A stretch of 64,000 nt of DNA from Marinoscillum furvescens DSM 4134 (GTDB lineage Bacteria > Bacteroidota > Bacteroidia > Cytophagales > Cyclobacteriaceae): the NCBI RefSeq assembly GCF_003386095.1, contig NZ_QREG01000004.1, forward strand, positions 186,001 through 250,000. The letters run 5' to 3'. Each line of letters opens with the position of its first letter. Position 1 is the first letter of the stretch. The position numbers were made by a program, and so were the translations under genes. This document shows, piece after piece, positions 33,050 to 40,158 of this stretch. The notes beneath the pieces are model-generated. The model saw only the letters and a list, made by a program, of their open reading frames with translations, ran no database searches and was not told where the DNA came from.

Positions 33050-34024
33050 ATGCCACTCAAATTAAAAGATATTCAGGCGCCGGTAGCCTCCGAAATGACG
33101 GAATTCGAACAGAAATTCCGCAAAAGCATGCGTAGTAACGTGATGCTACTGGACAAGATCACTAGCTACATTGTACGACGCAAGGGCAAGCAGATGCGTC
33201 CACTCTTTGTTTTTCTAAGTGCTGGGGCCTGTGGAGGGATCAAAGAACCTACCTATCGGGGTGCTTCGCTTATAGAACTGCTGCATACGGCCACTCTGGT
33301 GCATGACGATGTAGTGGATGATTCGCATTACCGACGTGGCTTTTTCTCTGTCAATGCGCTGTGGAAAAATAAAATAGCCGTGCTGGTAGGAGATTTTTTG
33401 CTCTCACGTGGGCTGCTGCTTTCATTGAATAATGATGATTTTGATCTTCTTAAAATCGTGTCCAATGCGGTGAAAGAAATGAGTGAAGGCGAGCTGCTCC
33501 AGATGGAAAAAGCCCGCAAACTGGACATCACCGAGGAGGTATATTACGAAATCATTCGTCAAAAGACAGCCAGCCTCATCACGGCATGTTGCAGAGTAGG
33601 AGCTTCCTCTGCAGACGCTGATGCGCAGACGGTGGATATGATGACGGAGTTTGGCGAAAATGTGGGTATGGCTTTTCAGATTAAAGACGACCTCTTTGAC
33701 TATGGTACTTACGAGATAGGCAAACCTACGGGTATCGATATCAAGGAGAAAAAAATGACACTGCCACTTATATATGCACTCAATCAGGTAGGGCGCTCTG
33801 AGAAGAAGCGGATCAAGAAAATGATTAAGAAAAGTGCTGATGAGCCCAGGTATGTGAGTGAGGTGATTGATTTTGTAAAAGCCTCAGGAGGGATTCGGTA
33901 CGCTACAGAAGTGATGGAGGACTACCATGCCAAAGCCAAAGCCATTTTGGATCAGTTGCCAGAGTCGGCTTACAACACCTCATTGCGGCAGCTGGTGCAG
34001 TTTACGATAGACCGCACAAAGTAG
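33050..34024 (+). CDS. Polyprenyl diphosphate synthase (octaprenyl/heptaprenyl type)
   Basis: An all-helical trans-prenyltransferase of about 324 residues. It condenses isopentenyl diphosphate units onto an allylic primer to make the side chain of menaquinone. The first Asp-rich motif is LVHDDVVDDSHYRRG and the second is QIKDDLFDYGT; GKQMRPLFVFLSAGACGG and RQKTASLITACCRVGA are further family signatures. The protein begins MPLKLKDIQAPVASEM, typical of the family, and the start is supported by the promoter at 33005-33035. Chain length is not evident. Confidence 0.92.
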   Translation: MPLKLKDIQAPVASEMTEFEQKFRKSMRSNVMLLDKITSYIVRRKGKQMRPLFVFLSAGACGGIKEPTYRGASLIELLHTATLVHDDVVDDSHYRRGFFSVNALWKNKIAVLVGDFLLSRGLLLSLNNDDFDLLKIVSNAVKEMSEGELLQMEKARKLDITEEVYYEIIRQKTASLITACCRVGASSADADAQTVDMMTEFGENVGMAFQIKDDLFDYGTYEIGKPTGIDIKEKKMTLPLIYALNQVGRSEKKRIKKMIKKSADEPRYVSEVIDFVKASGGIRYATEVMEDYHAKAKAILDQLPESAYNTSLRQLVQFTIDRTK

Positions 34025-34095
34025 TCAAAGGCTAAGCTGCTGGATATCAATTTCATAAAACCAGTTATATCTTCGGCATTGGTAAGAGCATTTTG

Positions 34096-34234
34096 TACCT
34101 TTGCGCTATCATTTTGCCAACGATAGTTGGTGCACGTCAGTAAACTGTTACTATTGATCTGCTAGCCGGCAGAGTGTCTAGTGGCCATTCTGGCTAACGA
34201 AACGTAATAAAACCAATAATCAATTTCAATAATT
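34096..34234 (+). promoter_or_regulatory. Promoter and structured leader of the FKBP gene
   Basis: TACCTTTG (34096-34103) is a perfect TAnnTTTG; the -33 side is weak. The ~125-nt leader contains hairpins (CCAAC-gata-GTTGG about 34119-34132, and CTATC/GATAG enclosing part of it). A second GC-containing stem region lies around 34163-34195. It could modulate translation, but nothing known matches. Confidence 0.4.
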
Positions 34235-34663
34235 ATGAGTAAAGCAAAAGCGAATGATACCGTAAAGGTACATTACACAGGAAAGCTTACTAACGGTCAG
34301 GTATTTGACTCTTCTTTGGAGCGTGACCCATTACAATTTACCGTAGGTGGAGGTCAGATGATCAAAGGGTTTGACGAAGCAGTAAATGGTATGGAGCTGA
34401 ACGAGAAGAAAACAGTGACAATCCCTAGTGCTGAGGCTTACGGTGATCGCAATGACGAGCTTATTCAGCAGGTGCCCCGCACGGATCTGCCAGCAGACAT
34501 GAAGCCTGAGGCTGGGCAAACATTGGTAGCTACCAATGAGGCTGGTCAGCAAACACACGTACTGGTACGTGAGGTAGCTGAAGACAACATTACCATTGAT
34601 GCCAATCACCCATTGGCAGGACAGGATTTGGTATTTGAAATCGAGCTTGTAGAGATCGCATAA
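34235..34663 (+). CDS. FKBP-type (SlyD-like) peptidyl-prolyl cis-trans isomerase
   Basis: A 142-residue cytoplasmic foldase. The N-terminal FKBP half (DTVKVHYTGKLTNGQVFDSSLERDPLQFTVGGGQMIKGFDEAV) is followed by an insert-in-flap chaperone domain (AYGDRNDELIQQVPRTDLP) and the closing FKBP strands (NHPLAGQDLVFEIELVEI), the SlyD architecture. It lacks the His/Cys-rich metal-binding tail of E. coli SlyD. It catalyses proline isomerisation and acts as a chaperone. It is monocistronic with its own promoter and terminator. Confidence 0.94.
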   Translation: MSKAKANDTVKVHYTGKLTNGQVFDSSLERDPLQFTVGGGQMIKGFDEAVNGMELNEKKTVTIPSAEAYGDRNDELIQQVPRTDLPADMKPEAGQTLVATNEAGQQTHVLVREVAEDNITIDANHPLAGQDLVFEIELVEIA

Positions 34664-34686
34664 GGTCATACAAGTTGAAAGCATAA

Positions 34687-34719
34687 AAAAAGGCTACTCC
34701 GAACAGGGGTGGCCTTTTT
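34687..34719 (+). terminator. Intrinsic terminator of the FKBP gene
   Basis: AAAAAGGCTACTCC (34687-34700) pairs (two G-U pairs) with GGGGTGGCCTTTTT (34706-34719) around a 5-nt loop. Confidence 0.85.
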
Positions 34720-34812
34720 GCGTCTTATAGGCGGTAGATATTGTGCTAGTATAGCTGTAGGTATGTGGATCCGATTAGATTTTTTAACTTCATGCAGCAA
34801 CACTATCACTAT

Positions 34813-37116
34813 ATGTCAGATCCTACTCCATACCAACGAAACATATCCATCACGGGAACCATAGGCTTTGAGGAGCTGCGACGAAAAGCACCAGCCAGCT
34901 ATGCTGCGGGGCTCCCAGCTGTAAAAGTAGCGCTGGAGCATGCGGCGCGCGAGGCGGGCCTGATCCGCAGTGTCAAGACGCTTGCGCATATGAACCAAAA
35001 GGATGGTTTTGACTGCCCGGGATGTGCATGGCCCGATCCGGACGACCGCTCTAAGCTGGGCGAGTACTGCGAAAATGGCGCCAAGGCACTCGCCGAGGAA
35101 GCTACACTGGAGCGGGTAGATGAGCAGTTTTTTCGAAAGTATTCCGTGGAGGAGCTTTCACGGCTTACTGATTTTGAAATAGGGAAAAGTGGACGTATCA
35201 CGCGTCCATTTGTGTTGAGGCCAGGCTCCGTACACTACGAGCCTATAGAATGGGAAGAGGCGTATGCGCTGGTGGGAGAGCATTTGCGCCAGCTGGCATC
35301 ACCTGATGAGGCGGTGTTTTATACTTCAGGGCGCTCTAGTAATGAGGCAGCTTTTTTGTACGGGCTTTTTGCTCGGTCCTTTGGCACCAATAACATGCCC
35401 GACTGCTCCAATATGTGCCATGAGTCTAGTGGTGTGGCGCTTTCTGAGACGCTCGGAATAGGTAAAGGGTCGGTTACTCTCGATGATTTCAAAGATGCTG
35501 AAGTGGTCATGGTCATTGGGCAAAACCCTGGTACCAATCACCCCAGGATGCTCTCGGCTTTGCAGCAATGCAAAGAAAATGGAGGGAAGATAATCGCTGT
35601 AAATCCTTTGCGCGAAAGCGGGCTGGTGCGCTTTAAAAACCCTCAGCAAATCAAAGGCGTGCTGGGTGGAGGGGCAGCGCTGACAGATATATACTTGCAA
35701 GTAAAAATCAATCAGGATGTGGCCTTGCTCAAGCTGATCATGAAGCGGTTGCTAATGCTTCACCGTGAGGGATGTGAGGTTTTTGATGAGGCTTTTATCA
35801 ACGAAAAAACGTCTGGCTACAAGCAGCTGGTGGCCAGTTTGGATGCGCATGATGAGGTACACTTGCAGCGACTGTGTGGGGTTCCTTTTGAGCAGGTGGA
35901 TCAGGCGGTGGAGCTGCTGGCTGCTCGCAAGCGGATCATTATCTGCTGGGCAATGGGGCTCACTCAGCACAAAAACGGAGTAGACAATATCAAAGAATGT
36001 GTAAACCTGCTGCTTCTGAAAGGTAGTATAGGTAAAAAAGGTGCGGGTACGTGTGCGGTGAGAGGACATAGCAATGTGCAGGGAGACCGTACGGTGGGGA
36101 TCGTGCACCATGTGTCGCCAGCATTTAATCAGGCCCTCAAAGATGCGTTTGGGTTTGACCCGCCAGCCAGAGAGGGGTTAGATACCGTGCATGCTATCCA
36201 GGCCATGCATGAAGGTAAGGCGAAGATTTTTGTGGCGCTGGGAGGCAATTTTGTGTCTGCCGCCTCAGATACGGCTTATACTGCGCGGGCGCTGCAAAAC
36301 TGTGAACTTACCGTGTCAGTCAGTACCAAGCTAAACCGTACCCATCTGGTAGCAGGGAAAACGGCTCTTATACTACCTACTCTGGGCCGGTCAGAGGCCG
36401 ATCTGGTGGATGGCAAGGCACGCTATGTCACGGTAGAAAACAGCATGGGCAAAGTGCATCGCTCGCAGGGGCGATTGCGGCCGGCTAGTGAGCTGCTGCG
36501 GAGTGAGCCGGAGATCGTGGCGGGTATAGCAGATGCTTGTTTTCAGGGTGCGGGTCCTGTGGACTGGTGCACGCTGGGGAGTGACTATGAGCGCATACGC
36601 GAAAAGATCTCAGAAGTGATAGCTGGTTTTGAGCAGTATTCCGAGCGGTCAGCGGGAGGGGGGTTTTACTTGCCTAACAACGCCCGAGAGGCGGATTTTT
36701 CGAAGCTGCCAGGCGGCAAAGCGCAGTTTAGCTTGTGTAAACTTGCCGAGCATACACTCGATGAAGAATCGTTTTTGCTAATGACCATTCGTTCTCATGA
36801 TCAGTTTAATACCACTATTTATGGACTTGATGATCGCTATCGAGGGATTTTTAATGAACGACGTATAGTGATGATGAATGCCGAGGATATGAAGCGCAAA
36901 GGCCTGAAGGAAGAGCAGGTGGTGCATCTTACGAGTCATTATGATGGAGTGGAGCGTAGGGCGGAGTGTTTCAAAGTGGTGCCCTATGACATTCCGGAAG
37001 GAAACCTGGCGGCGTATTTTCCAGAAACCAACCTACTGGTGCCTATCAATCATTATGCAGACAAAAGCAATACGCCAATCAGTAAGTCTATAGTGGTGCG
37101 TGTAGAGGTGGGGTAA
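34813..37116 (+). CDS. FdhF/YdeP-family molybdopterin oxidoreductase
   Basis: A protein of about 767 residues related to formate dehydrogenase alpha and E. coli YdeP. It begins MSDPTPYQRNIS; an in-frame GTG at 34765 would add 16 residues. The N-terminal motif GFDCPGCAWPDPDDRSK with CENGAKAL is the YdeP signature, carrying only two of the cysteines used for an Fe-S cluster. The catalytic part shows ALPTS-like EAVFYTSGRSSNEAAF, NMPDCSNMCHESSG, VMVIGQNPGTNHPRML and AVRGHSNVQGDRTVG, and the C-terminal molybdopterin-binding domain ends INHYADKSNTPISKS. YdeP has been linked to acid resistance; the substrate is unknown. No dedicated electron-transfer subunit is adjacent. Confidence 0.9.
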   Translation: MSDPTPYQRNISITGTIGFEELRRKAPASYAAGLPAVKVALEHAAREAGLIRSVKTLAHMNQKDGFDCPGCAWPDPDDRSKLGEYCENGAKALAEEATLERVDEQFFRKYSVEELSRLTDFEIGKSGRITRPFVLRPGSVHYEPIEWEEAYALVGEHLRQLASPDEAVFYTSGRSSNEAAFLYGLFARSFGTNNMPDCSNMCHESSGVALSETLGIGKGSVTLDDFKDAEVVMVIGQNPGTNHPRMLSALQQCKENGGKIIAVNPLRESGLVRFKNPQQIKGVLGGGAALTDIYLQVKINQDVALLKLIMKRLLMLHREGCEVFDEAFINEKTSGYKQLVASLDAHDEVHLQRLCGVPFEQVDQAVELLAARKRIIICWAMGLTQHKNGVDNIKECVNLLLLKGSIGKKGAGTCAVRGHSNVQGDRTVGIVHHVSPAFNQALKDAFGFDPPAREGLDTVHAIQAMHEGKAKIFVALGGNFVSAASDTAYTARALQNCELTVSVSTKLNRTHLVAGKTALILPTLGRSEADLVDGKARYVTVENSMGKVHRSQGRLRPASELLRSEPEIVAGIADACFQGAGPVDWCTLGSDYERIREKISEVIAGFEQYSERSAGGGFYLPNNAREADFSKLPGGKAQFSLCKLAEHTLDEESFLLMTIRSHDQFNTTIYGLDDRYRGIFNERRIVMMNAEDMKRKGLKEEQVVHLTSHYDGVERRAECFKVVPYDIPEGNLAAYFPETNLLVPINHYADKSNTPISKSIVVRVEVG

Positions 37117-37124
37117 AAAAAAGT

Positions 37125-37153
37125 ATACCCCGAAAGGTGACTTCCGGGGTATT
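37125..37153 (+). terminator. Intrinsic terminator after the molybdoenzyme gene
   Basis: ATACCCCG (37125-37132) pairs with CGGGGTAT (37145-37152) around a 12-nt loop and is flanked by an A-run and short T-run. The following 37154-37299 shows no gene or strong signal. Confidence 0.8.
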
Positions 37154-37299
37154 TGCTTGGTACAGTGGCATTACTGTCACTGAGGGGCTGATTATCTATT
37201 GGCACAAAGAGCTATACTCCTGTGTGTGAAATTTGTGCCTGGCAATAAGTACGGCTGGTGGATTTGGGTAATGATGGTTATTCTGATCTGGTTCTAAAA

Positions 37300-37470
37300 T
37301 CAGGGGGTTTGTCTTGGAGTATATTGTTTCATGAAGCTTTCGCAGAGTTCTTTGCTGCCCACATAGAGGATGCCTTCTTTTTGGTGCATCACTGCAAAGC
37401 TTTGCATGCTGTTGCTAAACTTAAGTTTCAATGGCGATTCATTTCTGAAGATTTTTGCTAGTAGATTCAT
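37300..37470 (-). CDS. Small hypothetical protein
   Basis: A possible 56-residue cytoplasmic protein, MNLLAKIFRNESPLKLKFSN..., read from the ATG at 37468-37470; an in-frame ATG at 37515 would add 15 basic residues. The composition looks protein-like (hydrophobic alternation, SFAVMHQKEGILYVGSKELCESFMKQY) rather than random, and it faces a gap otherwise empty of genes. No promoter is evident. The upstream interval 37471-37640 contains a small hairpin cluster (ACTCG 37564-37568 / CGAGT 37578-37582; CGAG / CTCG 37586-37589). I do not recognise a family. Confidence 0.45.
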   Translation of the reverse strand: MNLLAKIFRNESPLKLKFSNSMQSFAVMHQKEGILYVGSKELCESFMKQYTPRQTP

Positions 37471-37643
37471 GGTGCTTTCTTTTCTCGTTTTCCTTCTCTT
37501 GTGCTCTTGTAGCATTTAATTATGATTCAAAGAAAAGGGATGTTTACATGCCTTATGGTCTTCACTCGTTGAGCTTGCGAGTTTGCTCGTTTAGTTTGTG
37601 GGTGGGCGGGTCTGAGCAGGTTGGGGTGCTTTATGTTTTTATT

Positions 37644-37685
37644 TTAACTAATATTTTTAGTTAAATACTAATAATATTAGTTTTG
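37644..37685 (+). promoter_or_regulatory. dinB promoter with two palindromic operator sites
   Basis: TTAACTA-7 nt-TAGTTAA (37644-37664) and ACTAATAATATTAGT (37667-37681) are adjacent palindromes. The second runs into TAGTTTTG (37678-37685), a perfect TAnnTTTG -7 box, so a bound repressor would block RNA polymerase. The same motif and geometry recurs before the dnaE gene at 40117-40155. Confidence 0.7.
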
Positions 37686-37724
37686 TGAGACATCAATGCT
37701 TCACCCTTATCACGCTTTGTTTTT

Positions 37725-38933
37725 ATGAACGCTATACTTCATTTGGATCTGGATACGTTTTTTGTGTCGGTAGAGCGGCTCAAAAACTCCAAGCTCATTG
37801 GTAAGCCTGTGCTGATCGGTGGGACGAGTGATCGGGGAGTGGTGGCTGCGTGTAGCTATGAGGCGCGCCAGTTTGGGATACACTCTGCTATGCCTATGAA
37901 GCTGGCCCGGTCGCTGTGCCCGGAGGCGGTCATTGTGCGGGGCAACTCCGCCGACTATAGCAAGCAGTCTCGGCTGGTGACGGAGATCATGCAGGAGTCT
38001 CTGCCTGTGGTGGAGAAGAGTTCTATCGATGAGTTTTATGCAGACCTTACCGGTATGGATCGGTTTTTTGGGGCATGGAAAATGGCTACTGAGCTACGAG
38101 CTCGTATTATGGATGAGACAGGGCTGCCTATTTCTTTTGGCTTGTCCGAAAACAAAACAGTCTCTAAGGTGGCCACCAATGAGGCAAAGCCCAATAACCA
38201 CATGCGGATCGACTATGGGCGTGAAAAGCATTTTTTGGCTCCTCTATCCGTTAAAAAAATCCCCATGGTGGGCGATAAGACATTTGCAAAGCTGGTGAGC
38301 CTGGGGGTGCGCAAGATCCATACTGTGCAGGAGATGTCCGTAGACCTGATGGAGCGGGCCTTCGGGCCAAATGGGGTTACCATTTGGCGTAAAGCCAACG
38401 GGATAGACCACTCTAGGGTGATTCCCTATTCGGAGCGAAAGTCCATTAGTACGGAGCGCACTTTTGATAAGGATACCATAGATATGACTAAGCTGCGGGG
38501 GATTCTTACCGCCATGGTAGAAAACCTCGGCTTCCAGCTGCGCCGTGGAGAGAAGCTGACGGGCTGTATCACGGTAAAGCTGCGCTATTCGGATTTTAAC
38601 ACTTATACGCTGCAGGCGCGCATTCCATATACGGCAGCAGATCATGTGCTGATTCCCCGTGCGCTGGAGCTGTTTGAGCGGCTATACAATCGTCGCCTGC
38701 TGGTGCGGCTTATCGGTGTGCGCATGAGTGAGCTGGTCAATGGCTTTTATCAGATCGACTTGTTTGATGATACAGAAGAGCAGCTAGGGCTCTACAGTGC
38801 TATGGACAAGATTCGTGATAAGTATGGAGACCGGTCGGTGATGCGTGCTTCGGGTATGATGGCTCGCACGATTGGCCGCTGGAATCCTTTTACGGGCGAG
38901 CCGCCACCACTGCTAGCCAATCGTAGGCAGTAG
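37725..38933 (+). CDS. dinB: Y-family DNA polymerase (Pol IV-like)
   Basis: A 402-residue translesion polymerase. The catalytic palm starts at residue 4 (AILHLDLDTFFVSVE), with the second acidic motif in KSSIDEFYADLTGMDRF. The sequence then shows PISFGLSENKTVSKVATNEAKPN, HhH motifs (KKIPMVGDKTFAKLVSLGVRKI) and a little-finger domain (RGILTAMVENLGFQLRRGEKLTG). A clamp-binding-like QIDLFDD lies near the C-terminus. It is controlled by the palindromic operator at 37644-37685 shared with the dnaE gene at 40159, so both are probably induced together by DNA damage. Confidence 0.93.
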   Translation: MNAILHLDLDTFFVSVERLKNSKLIGKPVLIGGTSDRGVVAACSYEARQFGIHSAMPMKLARSLCPEAVIVRGNSADYSKQSRLVTEIMQESLPVVEKSSIDEFYADLTGMDRFFGAWKMATELRARIMDETGLPISFGLSENKTVSKVATNEAKPNNHMRIDYGREKHFLAPLSVKKIPMVGDKTFAKLVSLGVRKIHTVQEMSVDLMERAFGPNGVTIWRKANGIDHSRVIPYSERKSISTERTFDKDTIDMTKLRGILTAMVENLGFQLRRGEKLTGCITVKLRYSDFNTYTLQARIPYTAADHVLIPRALELFERLYNRRLLVRLIGVRMSELVNGFYQIDLFDDTEEQLGLYSAMDKIRDKYGDRSVMRASGMMARTIGRWNPFTGEPPPLLANRRQ

Positions 38934-39018
38934 GTTTGTGATGTCCACTTCTCAGGAGACCAGGTATTGGAGTGTCTTGTTTGGAAGGAAGGGATAGCTT
39001 CTTTGAGATTCTTTTTCA

Positions 39019-40056
39019 CTATAAGAAAAACAGTACAGCATATCCTCCTAAAAATAAGAGGATGATCAGGAGGCTTTCCCATCCGATATGCGCAAAGCCT
39101 CTTTTTTCGCGATCTAGCAGACCCAGCGTGAGGATAGCGGTGAGTAGGATCGTGAGTGCGATCACAAAGAGCTGACTACTTTCAAAAGTATGGTAGATGG
39201 AGCCGTCTGAGTATGCCGCATCTGCCACCGCTACAAAGAGGATGTCGAAGGTGTTGCCTCCGATGATGTTGCTCACAGCCAGTGTGAGTGCACCCTGGCG
39301 TACTGCGGCTATGGATACGATAAGCTCAGGTAGCGATGAGGCTACAGAGGTAAACATGGCGCCCATGACTCCTTCGGAGATGGTGGTCTGATTGCTGATC
39401 ACAATGGCACTTTGAGCTAGAAAGTACCCGCAGATGGTGATGACCAGTCCCAGGGCTGTAAACTTAAGGGCAGTTTTGGGGAGTGAGAGTTGGGTGATGT
39501 TTTTTTCGTCTGGGATGTCTGGGCGGGTTTCGTCGGTTTTTACGGCTTGCCACATGGGCATGTTTTTAGACTTGGAGACTAGTTTTTTCTGAGCCAATAT
39601 GTAAACGCCCACGAGTATGAAGGAGGCAGGATGGATGCTGAAAAAGTGGATCTCTGGCAGTATGCTCACGGTCATCAGTAGTCCTAGTAAGAGGATAAGT
39701 AGTACTGCCTGTATGATATTGGCAAGTGAGGCTGCAGCATGTTCCAGATTGGTCTTGCGGTAGGTGATGTCTGCTATGGCCAGAAAGACGGTTTGTGCAG
39801 CTATGCCTCCTATGGCATTGCTGATGGCCAGCTGGGGGTGGCTTTCGTGGGCTGCCGTTACGGATGTGACCAGTCCTGATAGTGAGGTGATGGCACCCAA
39901 AAACAATGCTCCAAAAAGAGCCTCACCCATGCCTGTAAGGTCAGCGAGGCGGTCACCTTCTTTGGATAGTTGCCCGCCCCCTATGGCAATGAGCAGGGCG
40001 CAGCATCCGAAAATTACGGTTGCTTCAGTAAGACTGAGGTCGTTGAAAAAATCCAT
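39019..40056 (-). CDS. CaCA-superfamily sodium/calcium (cation) exchanger
   Basis: An integral inner-membrane protein of about 345 residues with ten or so hydrophobic helices. Both alpha-repeats are present: GALFLGAITSLSGLVTSVTA near residue 50 and GAMFTSVASSLPELIVSIAA near residue 240, each followed by SNIIGG-type sequence (AISNAIGGI; AVSNIIGGNTFD). The start at 40056 (MDFFNDLSLTEA) fits better than 40095. Repeat 1 has Thr/Ser-Leu-Ser in place of the usual acidic residue (TSLSGL versus SSLPEL), so ion selectivity may differ from classical Ca exchangers. It is inserted, opposite in strand, between dinB and dnaE. Confidence 0.88.
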   Translation of the reverse strand: MDFFNDLSLTEATVIFGCCALLIAIGGGQLSKEGDRLADLTGMGEALFGALFLGAITSLSGLVTSVTAAHESHPQLAISNAIGGIAAQTVFLAIADITYRKTNLEHAAASLANIIQAVLLILLLGLLMTVSILPEIHFFSIHPASFILVGVYILAQKKLVSKSKNMPMWQAVKTDETRPDIPDEKNITQLSLPKTALKFTALGLVITICGYFLAQSAIVISNQTTISEGVMGAMFTSVASSLPELIVSIAAVRQGALTLAVSNIIGGNTFDILFVAVADAAYSDGSIYHTFESSQLFVIALTILLTAILTLGLLDREKRGFAHIGWESLLIILLFLGGYAVLFFL

Positions 40057-40116
40057 ATCAAGCTGTCTGTGATGACAAAACCATTGGCACGTCATTGTGT
40101 TTGAAGAAATTTAAAA

Positions 40117-40155
40117 GCTAATAATATTAGTTAAAAACTAAAATAATTAGCTTTG
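40117..40155 (+). promoter_or_regulatory. dnaE (error-prone type) promoter with palindromic operator pair
   Basis: GCTAATAATATTAGT (40117-40131) and ACTAAAATAATTAGC (40137-40151) are two palindrome-like sites nearly identical to those before dinB. The second overlaps the perfect -7 box TAGCTTTG (40148-40155). The start codon at 40159 follows within 4 bp, so the message would have almost no leader. Confidence 0.7.
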
Positions 40156-40158
40156 TGT

